From: Sphingopyxis sp. UBA6723
GTDB taxonomy: Bacteria > Pseudomonadota > Alphaproteobacteria > Sphingomonadales > Sphingomonadaceae
DNA length: 6,777 nt
Reading direction: 5' to 3'
Assembly: GCF_002454115.1 (NCBI RefSeq)
Contig: NZ_DKIH01000004.1
Span: 143,101-149,877 of the forward strand
Below the pieces are notes generated by a model that saw only the letters and a program-made list of their open reading frames with translations, was not told the origin of the DNA and ran no database searches. The position numbers were made by a program, and so were the translations under genes. Below, one piece after another: positions 1 through 5,492 of the stretch. The stretch's first letter is position 1, and the number at the start of each line of letters is the position of its first letter.

Positions 1-23
1 GTGTCTCGACTTCGCTCGACACG
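1..23. repeat. Partial dispersed palindrome at window edge
   Basis: The first bases contain TCGA, a short CTTCGC loop and TCGA again, flanked by GTGTC on the left and CACG on the right. This is a small imperfect hairpin. From memory, this pattern (on the other strand GTGTCGAGCGAAGTCGAGAC) recurs between genes in sphingomonad genomes. It lies downstream of the minus-strand Hsp70-like gene and could help end its transcript. The element may continue left of the window, so its boundaries are unknown. There is no T-tract to support a classical terminator. Confidence 0.4.
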
Positions 24-74
24 ATAGGGATTTGAGGGATGGCTCATCCGCAATCGATCGTCGCCGCCCTCCCC

Positions 75-1376
75 TCAAACCACCCACTCCCACGGATCAT
101 CCTCCTCCCCAATCAACGCCAGCCCATGTGCAATCGACGTCAGTTCGCCGCCGCCCGCAATCCGCTCCACCCCGAAGCGCCGCTCGAACAGCGCCCGGAT
201 CGCGGGGATCAGCGACGATCCGCCGGTCAGGAACACGCGGTCAATCCCCTCCGGCGCCAGCCCTGCCCGCCCCAGCGCCGCATCCATCGCCGCCTCGATC
301 CGCCGCAGATCGTCGGCGATCCATGCCTCAAAATCGGCACGCTGCACCACGGCCTCGATCTCGACTCCATCGCCCGAGAAGCGAAACGCCGCCTCGTCGG
401 CGTTCGACAGCGCGCGCTTCAGCCGCCCGACGGCATCGTATAACGGGAACCCCTGCTCATGCTCGATCAGCGCGATCATTCGCCCGATCGGCACGGGATC
501 GACCGCGTCGCGCTGCAACCGCTCCAGCTCATTCAGCGTCCGCCGGTTGCGCATCAGCGCCAGCCGCGACCAATCCCCGAAATCCCGAAAATACCCGCCC
601 GGAATTTCGAGCAGCTTGTCGAACGAGCGATACAGCCCGCCCTTGCCCAGCATCGGCAGCACCAACTGATCGACAATCCGGTAATCGAAGCGGTCGCCCG
701 CGATCCCGATCCCCGACGATGCCAGCGGCACGCAGCGCCGCGGACTGCCCGGTGCCGCGACCCGTACGATCGAAAAGTCGGTCGTCCCGCCGCCGAAATC
801 GGCGACGAGGATCGTCGCGGGCTCGCTCAATCGCGATGCATAGCTATGCGCCGCGCCCAGCGGCTCATGCACATAATAGATCTCGGTCCCAAAGGCTTGG
901 AGCATCGCGTCATACCGCTGCCGGGCCAGCGCCGCATCGGGCCGCGTCCCGGCATATTCGACCGGCCGCCCGACGATCACGCGCTGCGGCAGCGCATCGA
1001 GCCGCCCGCCGGCGTGTGCGACCAGCCGCTGGAGGAACAGGCGCCCCATATCCTCGAAGCGGTACGGCTTGCCGAAAATCAGCGCACGCTCGAACGACGC
1101 GCTTGCCGCCACGCTCTTGAACGACTGGACGAAGCGGCTGTCGAGCGGCGACTGGAGATATTCAGCGATCGCCCACGGCCCCGCCTCATGTGCGACGCCT
1201 TGCCACGCCCGCTCCTCTTCCCAGAAACACAGCGCCGAGCGGAACACCGCCCCGGTCGCCGCGTCCCCGGCAAACTCGACCAGCTCCGACCCGCCCTGCC
1301 CGTCGGTCAAGGCGACCACCGTATTGGTCGTCCCAAAGTCGAGCCCGAGCGCACGCGCCGCGGCTTGGCTGGTCAT
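75..1376 (-). CDS. Hsp70 family protein, YegD-like (actin-fold ATPase)
   Basis: This 433-residue cytoplasmic protein has the Hsp70/actin nucleotide-binding fold. Visible motifs, in order, are phosphate-1 GLDFGTTNTV (residues 11-20), a candidate catalytic lysine in SFKSV (K88), EPLGAA (171-176, matching DnaK EPTAAA), phosphate-2 VADFGGGTTD (191-200), and the adenosine motif VFLTGGSSLIP (381-391). The chain ends about 40 residues later, so there is no DnaK-type substrate-binding domain or lid. Length and layout resemble E. coli YegD (about 450 residues), whose client is unknown. Nucleotide binding is well supported, while a chaperone role is inference. I chose ATG 1376 because AGGAG lies 6 bases upstream and the DFGTTNT strand starts at the usual distance. 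The longer frame, opening with TTG/ATG near 1454, adds a poorly conserved-looking stretch. The C-terminus is acidic and aromatic (EEDDPWEWVV). The gene is divergent from rplY and appears monocistronic within the window. Confidence 0.9.
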   Translation of the reverse strand: MTSQAAARALGLDFGTTNTVVALTDGQGGSELVEFAGDAATGAVFRSALCFWEEERAWQGVAHEAGPWAIAEYLQSPLDSRFVQSFKSVAASASFERALIFGKPYRFEDMGRLFLQRLVAHAGGRLDALPQRVIVGRPVEYAGTRPDAALARQRYDAMLQAFGTEIYYVHEPLGAAHSYASRLSEPATILVADFGGGTTDFSIVRVAAPGSPRRCVPLASSGIGIAGDRFDYRIVDQLVLPMLGKGGLYRSFDKLLEIPGGYFRDFGDWSRLALMRNRRTLNELERLQRDAVDPVPIGRMIALIEHEQGFPLYDAVGRLKRALSNADEAAFRFSGDGVEIEAVVQRADFEAWIADDLRRIEAAMDAALGRAGLAPEGIDRVFLTGGSSLIPAIRALFERRFGVERIAGGGELTSIAHGLALIGEEDDPWEWVV

Positions 1377-1404
1377 GGCGTGCTCCTGTGAATTGGCGGC
1401 GGCG

Positions 1405-1433
1405 CCTATTGCACGCAGCGGGCGGGCCGACAA
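1405..1433 (-). promoter_or_regulatory. Possible sigma-70 promoter for the Hsp70-like gene
   Basis: Reading the minus strand, TTGTCG (1433-1428, four of six matches to TTGACA) is separated by 17 bases from AATAGG (1410-1405, three of six matches to TATAAT). This would start transcription roughly 20-25 bases before ATG 1376, just ahead of its AGGAG. The spacing is right but the -10 box is weak, so this is a candidate only. I see no CIRCE-like or sigma-32-like heat-shock signal here. Confidence 0.25.
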
Positions 1434-1564
1434 GGCGGCAGGCAGACACATCAATGACCGCCCGCGCTTGCATTTCCTGCGCTTCCCCGCTAAGCGCCGC
1501 CGCTTCCGACCATGGTCATCCCTGGAGGCGTGGCGGACTTTGAAACTTTTCTCGGAGAATAATG

Positions 1565-2200
1565 ATGAGCGACCAGCTGGTGCTGTCGGCCGAGACGCGT
1601 GATCGGGGAGGCAAGGGAGCCTCGCGTGAACTGCGTCGTAATGGCCGTGTCCCCGCCGTTGTCTATGGCGGCAAAGAAGAACCCCTGATGATCCACGTCG
1701 AAGAAAAGCTGCTGATGAAGCAGCTGATGACGGGTCACTTCATGAACTCGGTCGTGATGATCGACGTCGGCGGCAAGCAGATTCGCACGCTGCCCAAGGA
1801 CGTCGCGTTCCACCCGGTCAAGGATCGTCCGATCCACGCCGACTTCCTGCGCATTTCGAAGGATTCGAAAGTCCAGGTCGCGGTGCCCGTGGTGTTCATC
1901 AACGAAGAAGCCTCGCCGGGCCTGAAGCGCGGCGGCGTGCTCAACGTCGTTCGCCACGAACTCGAACTGATCTGCGACGCGGACAAGATGCCCGACGACA
2001 TCGAAATCGATGTGACCGGTTATGATGTTGGCGATTCGATCCACATCAGCGCGATCACGTTGCCCAAGGGTAGCGAAAGCGCGATTACCGATCGCGATTT
2101 CACCATCGCCACGATCGTCGCCCCCTCGGCGATGAAGTCGAGCGAAGGCGACACGACGGTCGATGGCGGCGAAGCTGCTGCCGAAGGCGACGAAGCCTAA
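1565..2200 (+). CDS. rplY: 50S ribosomal protein bL25 (Ctc/TL5 form)
   Basis: This 211-residue protein is the long, two-domain form of bL25, which binds 5S rRNA in the large ribosomal subunit. The N-terminal L25 domain spans about residues 4-96 and carries SAETRDRGGKGASRELRR, RVPAVVYGG (28-36) and a conserved-looking HADFLRIS (91-98). The C-terminal TL5/Ctc beta domain spans about 100-187. An acidic, Gly/Ala-rich tail follows (from about 192, ending EGDEA), as is common in alphaproteobacteria. Two ATGs are adjacent, at 1562 and 1565. GGAG at 1554-1557 lies 4 bases from the first and 7 from the second, so I favour 1565; using 1562 adds only one Met. It is followed on the same strand by pth, the usual neighbour in this group. 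The 149-base gap between them contains a GC-rich hairpin element, so co-transcription is plausible but may be attenuated. Confidence 0.96.
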   Translation: MSDQLVLSAETRDRGGKGASRELRRNGRVPAVVYGGKEEPLMIHVEEKLLMKQLMTGHFMNSVVMIDVGGKQIRTLPKDVAFHPVKDRPIHADFLRISKDSKVQVAVPVVFINEEASPGLKRGGVLNVVRHELELICDADKMPDDIEIDVTGYDVGDSIHISAITLPKGSESAITDRDFTIATIVAPSAMKSSEGDTTVDGGEAAAEGDEA

Positions 2201-2216
2201 ACGCTAACCATCTTGG

Positions 2217-2238
2217 CCCCTCCCCTTCAGGGGAGGGG
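2217..2238 (+). terminator. Strong hairpin after rplY, possible attenuator
   Basis: This is a perfect 9-bp, all but one G:C, stem with a 4-base TTCA loop, starting 16 bases after the rplY stop. There is no immediate T-tract; the nearest is TTTT at 2250-2253, after a G-rich stretch. It may slow polymerase or protect the rplY 3' end rather than fully terminate. It is part of the larger repeat element in this gap. Confidence 0.3.
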
Positions 2239-2319
2239 TTGGGGTGGGGTTTTGCGGGGCAGCGCGAGGCCGATGGCCCACCCCGCTGCGACTAGGCAGC
2301 AAGCTGCCAAGTCTCGCTG

Positions 2320-2341
2320 CCCCTCCCCAAAAGTGGAGGGG
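2320..2341 (+). promoter_or_regulatory. Hairpin containing the pth Shine-Dalgarno sequence
   Basis: CCCCTCC (2320-2326) is complementary over 7 bp to GGAGGGG (2335-2341), with an 8-base loop (CCAAAAGT). GGAGG at 2335-2339 is the only good ribosome-binding site for pth, ending 10 bases before ATG 2350. Folding of this stem would hide the site. That could make pth translation depend on structure or on ribosomes arriving from rplY. The pairing is seen in the sequence; the regulatory effect is inference. Confidence 0.45.
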
Positions 2342-2349
2342 ATTTTTCG

Positions 2350-2919
2350 ATGCAGCTCTGGGTCGGCCTTGGCAATCCCGGTCCGCAATATGCGATGCAC
2401 CGCCACAATGTCGGCTTCATGGCCGCCGATGTTATCGCCGATGTTCATGGCTTTGCCGCCCCAGTGAAGAAATTCCAGGGCTGGATCCAGGATGGGCGCA
2501 TCGGATCGACGCGCATCCTGCTGCTCAAACCCGGCACCTTCATGAACGAGAGCGGCCGCAGCGTGCGCGCCGCGCTCGATTTCTACAAATTGACGGCGCA
2601 GGACGTCACCGTCTTTTACGACGAGCTCGACCTTGTGCCGATGCAGGTCAAGGTCAAACGCGGCGGCGGCGCCGCGGGCCACAACGGCATCCGTTCGATG
2701 ATCCAGCATATCGGCGAAGATTTCCGCCGCGTCCGCATCGGCATCGGTCATCCAGGCCACAAGGACCGCGTCACCGGCCATGTGCTCGGCAATTATCACA
2801 AGAGCGAGATGGAACCGCTGATCGACCTGCTCGGCGCGATTGCCGCCGAAGCGACGTGGTTGGCCGAGGACAACGACGTGCGCTTTCAGAGCGATCTGGC
2901 GCTGCGTTTGCAGGGATAG
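2350..2919 (+). CDS. pth: Peptidyl-tRNA hydrolase (Pth, bacterial type)
   Basis: This 189-residue cytoplasmic esterase cleaves peptidyl-tRNA that has dropped off ribosomes, recycling the tRNA. All key residues of the family are visible. N9 sits in VGLGNPGPQY and the catalytic H19 in HRHNVGF (E. coli N10 and H20). N66 is in KPGTFMNESG (E. coli N68), D91 in YDELDL (E. coli D93), and N112 in GAAGHNGIRSM (E. coli N114). The length is typical (E. coli 194) and the fold appears complete, including FRRVRIGIGHPG (about 127-138) and the C-terminal helices. ATG 2350 is right because the conserved N-terminal strand begins at residue 2 and GGAGGGG precedes it. It lies 149 bases after rplY. The ribosome-binding site falls in the last hairpin of the intervening repeat. 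In many alphaproteobacteria ychF follows directly, but here three other genes intervene. Confidence 0.97.
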   Translation: MQLWVGLGNPGPQYAMHRHNVGFMAADVIADVHGFAAPVKKFQGWIQDGRIGSTRILLLKPGTFMNESGRSVRAALDFYKLTAQDVTVFYDELDLVPMQVKVKRGGGAAGHNGIRSMIQHIGEDFRRVRIGIGHPGHKDRVTGHVLGNYHKSEMEPLIDLLGAIAAEATWLAEDNDVRFQSDLALRLQG

Positions 2920-2957
2920 GCAGTGGCTGGAAACGACCAATTGCGGCCATAAACTTT

Positions 2958-3048
2958 CGTCATCCCGGACTTGATCCGGGATCCATGCGCCCTCTCAGCA
3001 GCGGGCGGCGTATGGCCTCATGGACCCCGGATCAAGTCCGGGGTGACG
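2958..3048. repeat. 91-base REP-like palindrome, copy 1
   Basis: Arms of 30 bases (2958-2987 and 3019-3048) are inverted repeats matching at 28 of 30 positions, with a core of CCGGACTTGATCCGGG. They enclose a 31-base central segment, which itself offers CGCCC (2988-2992) against GGGCG (3003-3007). The element sits between pth and the SDR gene. A second copy lies at 6653-6743 in reverse orientation; aligned that way, I count 84 of 91 positions identical, including most of the centre. As RNA it would fold into a long hairpin, so it may also mark the 3' end of the pth transcript. I recall this type of palindrome as common between alphaproteobacterial genes. Confidence 0.85.
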
Positions 3049-3087
3049 AAGAAACGAACGGCCGCTAACCACCACAAAGCCGCCGAT

Positions 3088-3104
3088 TTGGCAGCCGATG
3101 CCAA
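3088..3104. promoter_or_regulatory. Operator-like inverted repeat over the SDR -35 box
   Basis: TTGGCA (3088-3093) and TGCCAA (3099-3104) form a perfect 6-bp inverted repeat with a 5-base spacer (GCCGA). The left half coincides with the predicted -35 hexamer and the rest lies in the promoter spacer, the usual place for a dimeric repressor to block polymerase. No regulator gene is in the window, so the binding protein is unknown. Chance occurrence in GC-rich DNA cannot be excluded. Confidence 0.4.
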
Positions 3105-3116
3105 CTAGGGCATTAT
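3088..3116 (+). promoter_or_regulatory. Putative sigma-70 promoter of the SDR gene
   Basis: TTGGCA (3088-3093, five of six matches to TTGACA) is followed after exactly 17 bases by CATTAT (3111-3116, four of six matches to TATAAT). Transcription would begin near 3123, immediately before the AGAGGAG ribosome-binding site at 3124-3130. The leader would therefore be very short, about 14 bases. The promoter lies downstream of the 91-base palindrome, consistent with the SDR being its own transcription unit rather than part of the rplY-pth operon. Confidence 0.5.
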
Positions 3117-3136
3117 GGTTCCGAGAGGAGCCAGTC

Positions 3137-4132
3137 ATGACCAACCGCCATACGCCCAGCCGCCGCCAACTTATTGCCGGAGCCGCCGCGCTGACCGCCG
3201 CCGCCCCTGCCCTGCTGCAAGCCGCAACCCCTGCGCCAGCGCCGTCGCTCAAAGGCCGAACCATCCTGATCACCGGTGCATCGAGCGGCTTTGGCCGGGT
3301 CGGTGCGCTGTTCTACGCCCGGCTTGGCGCCAAGGTCATCGCCACGATGCGCGGCCTGCCGCGGCCCGAAGCGGAAACGCTCGCTGCCGAAGCCGCGAAG
3401 GACAAGCTGGACCTGCATATCGTCGAAATCGACGTCACCAGCGACGCCTCGGTCGCGAGCGGGACCGCCAAGGCGTTGGAAATCGCGGGGGGCCGCATCG
3501 ACACGCTGATTAACAATGCCGGTATCGGGATCACCGGGCCGGTCGAGGTTCAGGACATGGCAGCGACGAAGCTGATCTTCGACACCAATGTCTTTGGCAT
3601 CCAGCGGATGCTCCGCGCCGTGCTGCCGCAGATGCGCGCCGCGAAAAGCGGACAGATATTCAATATATCGTCACAGTTGGGACGCGTGATCGTCCCCGGC
3701 GGGGGACATTATTCGGCGACAAAATTCGCGGTCGAAGCCTTGTCCGAACAGCTTGCCTATGAACTGGTCCCGCATGGCATTGAGGTGACGGTGATCCAGC
3801 CCGGCGGCTATCCGACCAACGTGTGGATCAATCGCAACGCCTATACCGGGGCGCTGAAAGAGCGCAGCGATCCCGATCTGCTCGCTGCCTATGCGCCCTT
3901 TACGCGCGGCATGGGCACCGAGGATGGCAGTGGGCGCAGCGCCGACCCGCTGGACGTCCCGCAGGCCATTGCCGAGATTATGGCGATGCCCACGGGCAAA
4001 CGTCCGCTGCGCCGCGCCGTGCATCCCGGCAATAAGCCGCAGGAGGCGATCAACCGGGTGTCCGCCGAAGTGCAGGTCGCCTGGCTGGGCGGCGGCGCGC
4101 TGGGGCCGCTGATCAAGGCAGTCCATGATTAA
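3137..4132 (+). CDS. SDR family oxidoreductase with twin-arginine-type signal
   Basis: This 331-residue classical short-chain dehydrogenase/reductase uses a nicotinamide cofactor to interconvert a hydroxyl and a carbonyl; its substrate is unknown. The Rossmann cofactor motif TGASSGFG lies at residues 46-53 and NNAG at 126-129. The catalytic set fits N151 (TNVFG), S179 (NISSQ), Y192 and K196 (YSATK). R72 after the second strand suggests NADP(H) preference. The N-terminus MTNRHTPSRRQLIAGAAALT, with a hydrophobic Ala-rich stretch to about residue 30 and a Pro/Ala linker, resembles a Tat signal (SRRxL), so the enzyme may be exported folded. ATG 3137 has AGAGGAG 6 bases upstream; an in-frame start at 3098 would bury the signal behind an unlikely extension. 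A PGGYPT segment and a long C-terminal part (about 215-331) probably cover the substrate pocket. It sits between pth and the DUF4087 gene and has its own candidate promoter. Confidence 0.92.
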   Translation: MTNRHTPSRRQLIAGAAALTAAAPALLQAATPAPAPSLKGRTILITGASSGFGRVGALFYARLGAKVIATMRGLPRPEAETLAAEAAKDKLDLHIVEIDVTSDASVASGTAKALEIAGGRIDTLINNAGIGITGPVEVQDMAATKLIFDTNVFGIQRMLRAVLPQMRAAKSGQIFNISSQLGRVIVPGGGHYSATKFAVEALSEQLAYELVPHGIEVTVIQPGGYPTNVWINRNAYTGALKERSDPDLLAAYAPFTRGMGTEDGSGRSADPLDVPQAIAEIMAMPTGKRPLRRAVHPGNKPQEAINRVSAEVQVAWLGGGALGPLIKAVHD

Positions 4133-4147
4133 TCGCCGATGGTCGAA

Positions 4148-4168
4148 CCGCAGACCCTGACCCTGCGG
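4148..4168 (+). terminator. Weak hairpin after the SDR gene
   Basis: CCGCAG (4148-4153) and CTGCGG (4163-4168) form a 6-bp stem with a 9-base loop, starting 15 bases past the SDR stop codon. No T-tract follows, so this is at most a poor terminator or a 3'-end stabilising stem. The SDR and the downstream DUF4087 gene could still be co-transcribed. Confidence 0.25.
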
Positions 4169-4285
4169 CGGCTGGCATACCGGTGCACCGAAAAGATTTG
4201 TCGTCGCTGGCGGCGATGGCATGGTGCGGAGCGAAAAAGGGCTGGACGGGATTGCGATGTGCCGCCCCTCGCTCAGGAGATGTCG

Positions 4286-4675
4286 ATGCGAATCTGGCGA
4301 ACTGCATTACTGACGCTGGCGATCGGTGCGATCGGCCCCGGCCAACTGGCCGATGCCAAACCGACCGCGCCGCGGTCGGAAAAGCGCTGCGGCTGGATCG
4401 ATAATCCAACCCCCGCCAATTGGTGGCTCACCGACGCGGCCGGACAATGGACCATCGGCTTGCAGGGTGGCCATCAGGCACCGGGGTTGAACAGCCTGCC
4501 CGACATGCGGACCAAGGGCTGGGTCGAGACCAATGGCTCTTATGGCTATGGCTGCGCCTGCATGCAGGTGACGACCGATGAACCCACGGGCCGGGTCACG
4601 CGCATCTATTCGGCGACACCGTTGCCAATCAAGCGCTGCATCGCCGACAGGAAATTGCCGCCTCGCGATCGTTAG
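4286..4675 (+). CDS. Small secreted DUF4087-type protein
   Basis: This 129-residue protein is of unknown function. A signal peptide is evident: a short basic start (MRIWR), a hydrophobic core, and an ADA site with cleavage likely after residue 24, giving a mature protein of about 105 residues in the periplasm or outside. The mature part shows RCGWIDNPTPANWWLTD (34-50), GQWTIGLQGGHQA (53-65), WVETNGSYGYGCACM (79-93) and a closing PIKRC (114-118). I recognise this pattern as DUF4087. Four cysteines (35, 90, 92, 118) could form two disulfides. I chose ATG 4286 because AGGAG (4275-4279) is 6 bases upstream. ATG 4280 in the same frame directly abuts that site, and the longer frame from 4139 would place about 50 Arg-rich residues before the signal. 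It begins 153 bases after the SDR gene and converges on the CAP gene. Confidence 0.82.
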   Translation: MRIWRTALLTLAIGAIGPGQLADAKPTAPRSEKRCGWIDNPTPANWWLTDAAGQWTIGLQGGHQAPGLNSLPDMRTKGWVETNGSYGYGCACMQVTTDEPTGRVTRIYSATPLPIKRCIADRKLPPRDR

Positions 4676-4707
4676 ACGGTCAGCGCGGCGGCGGCGCGGC
4701 TGATCGT
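4676..4707. terminator. Hairpin shared by two convergent genes
   Basis: ACGGTCAGC (4676-4684) and GCTGATCGT (4699-4707) form a 9-bp stem with one G:T wobble, around a GC-rich 14-base loop. It exactly fills the gap between the stop of the DUF4087 gene (4675) and the stop codon of the minus-strand CAP gene (4707-4709). Its position suits a bidirectional terminator, but neither side has a clear T-tract. Confidence 0.4.
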
Positions 4708-5348
4708 TACGGTGGCGGTGGCGGTGACCCGTCAGGGGTTTGCGACATCAGGGTCACGCACATCGTCCGGTGGACGCGGTGCGGGCCGCAGGCGACGCCG
4801 GCGTAGCGGTGCGTCGGACGGAGCAGGCTGTGGCGGTGGCCGCGGTCGGGGACGCCGTCGTCGATCAGCAATTGATGCACCACCCCCGCGGGGCTGTGGT
4901 GGCCGTAGGTGATGACTTCGTTGACATAGGGGCCGCCGCCGCGCGCCTTCATACGTTCGCCGGGGCCGTTGCCGCGGGTGTAGTGGCCGACGGCGCCCGA
5001 CCGCGACTGGACCGCGACATGATCGGCGGCGGCGGCGGCCAGCTTGTCGCTCTGCTGCAAGCGCGCCAGCGGCTTTTCGGAACGCAGATCGCGGATAGCC
5101 TCGTCGACCGCGATGACGCCCTCGTTGGTCATTATGTCGATCTCGTCATCCGCTTCGGCGATCAGCAACCGACCCTCGAACCGCGGGCGATAGCTGCGCA
5201 GGACATCGGTATAGGCGGCGGGATCGCTGCGAAAGCGGTTGAGTTCGGCGAGCACTTGGGCTTCGAAACGGCTCGGCGCGGCGCTGGCAGCGACCGCGCC
5301 AAACCCTAGCAACAGCGCGGCAGTGGTCCATCGAACAGACATCATCAT
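4707..5348 (-). CDS. Secreted CAP/SCP-like domain protein
   Basis: This 213-residue protein has a signal peptide: a basic start (MMMSVRW), a hydrophobic core (residues 9-20) and an ASA-type cleavage site near residue 23. The body matches a bacterial CAP (SCP/PR1-like) domain. It has an N-terminal helix FEAQVLAELNRFRSDP (28-43), then SDKLAAAAADH (100-110), GHYTRG with H122, GERM with E131, NEVI with E144, and GHRHSLLRP with H171/H173 (170-178), followed by YAGVACG. These His and Glu residues correspond to the CAP cavity tetrad. Two cysteines (187, 197) may pair. The biochemical role of bacterial CAP proteins is mostly unknown. The chain ends in a five-proline run (GSPPPPP) encoded by a GGT/GGC repeat. 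No strong ribosome-binding site precedes the three tandem ATGs (5348, 5345, 5342). A TTG at 5387 would put polar residues before the signal, so I prefer the ATG cluster. It is divergent from ychF. Confidence 0.85.
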   Translation of the reverse strand: MMMSVRWTTAALLLGFGAVAASAAPSRFEAQVLAELNRFRSDPAAYTDVLRSYRPRFEGRLLIAEADDEIDIMTNEGVIAVDEAIRDLRSEKPLARLQQSDKLAAAAADHVAVQSRSGAVGHYTRGNGPGERMKARGGGPYVNEVITYGHHSPAGVVHQLLIDDGVPDRGHRHSLLRPTHRYAGVACGPHRVHRTMCVTLMSQTPDGSPPPPP

Positions 5349-5492
5349 GGCACCCGCGATAAAGCCGCAAGGCTGAACCGTTCGCAACGATAATCTGGCG
5401 CGTCAAAAGCTGGCGTCGCGGGCGACTTGGCGCTAGGGGCGCTGCAACCCCGGCCCCTCCTGTTTTAGGCGCGCCGGTCACACGGAGTTTTT

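Larger units (their letters stand above)
2217..2341. repeat. GC-rich multi-hairpin intergenic element between rplY and pth
   Basis: Four nested or adjacent inverted repeats fill this gap. CCCCTCCCC (2217-2225) pairs with GGGGAGGGG (2230-2238) around a TTCA loop. GGGGTGGG (2241-2248) pairs with CCCACCCC (2277-2284). GACT-A-GGCAGC (2290-2300) pairs with GCTGCC-A-AGTC (2303-2313) around an AA loop. A second CCCCTCCCC (2320-2328) offers CCCCTCC to pair with GGAGGGG (2335-2341). The first arm could also pair with the last one, closing the whole unit. The architecture, and my recollection of similar sequence between sphingomonad genes, suggest a REP/MITE-like dispersed element. The window holds only one copy, so dispersal cannot be shown here. 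Confidence 0.6.

Noticed and set aside
32..1391. Long plus-strand open frames opposite the Hsp70-like gene
   Set aside because: Their translations are Arg/Pro/Ala-rich with no recognisable domain, as expected for antisense frames of a GC-rich gene. The minus frame carries all the Hsp70 motifs.
1377..1454. N-terminal extension of the Hsp70-like protein to 1454
   Set aside because: The extended start is a TTG or an adjacent ATG without a good ribosome-binding site. AGGAG sits 6 bases before ATG 1376, right ahead of the conserved first strand.
1468..1496. Candidate rplY promoter TTGCAT-N17-TAAGCG
   Set aside because: The spacing is right, but the boxes match consensus poorly (about three of six each). 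A promoter must exist in 1377-1561, but I cannot place it.
2227..2940. Minus-strand 237-residue frame opposite pth
   Set aside because: It is a shadow of pth, has no recognisable motif, and ends within the repeat element.
2244..3068. Plus-strand frame covering pth in another register
   Set aside because: It is Arg-rich without domains, fully overlaps the well-supported pth gene, and runs into the 91-base palindrome.
4139..4285. Longer start for the DUF4087 gene
   Set aside because: It would add about 49 mostly basic residues before a clear signal peptide. AGGAG is ideally placed for ATG 4286.
4712..5309. Plus-strand frames opposite the CAP gene
   Set aside because: They are Gly/Arg- or Ala/Val-rich antisense frames without domains. 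The minus strand carries the signal peptide and CAP residues.
5389..5394. GATAAT as a -10 box for ychF
   Set aside because: It matches five of six, but no -35-like sequence sits 16-18 bases upstream, and it would give a leader of about 90 bases. Insufficient evidence.
5378..5406. Minus-strand TTGACG (5406-5401) as the CAP promoter -35
   Set aside because: The -35 match is five of six, but nothing resembling a -10 box lies 16-18 bases downstream (GAACGG or similar), so I did not annotate it.
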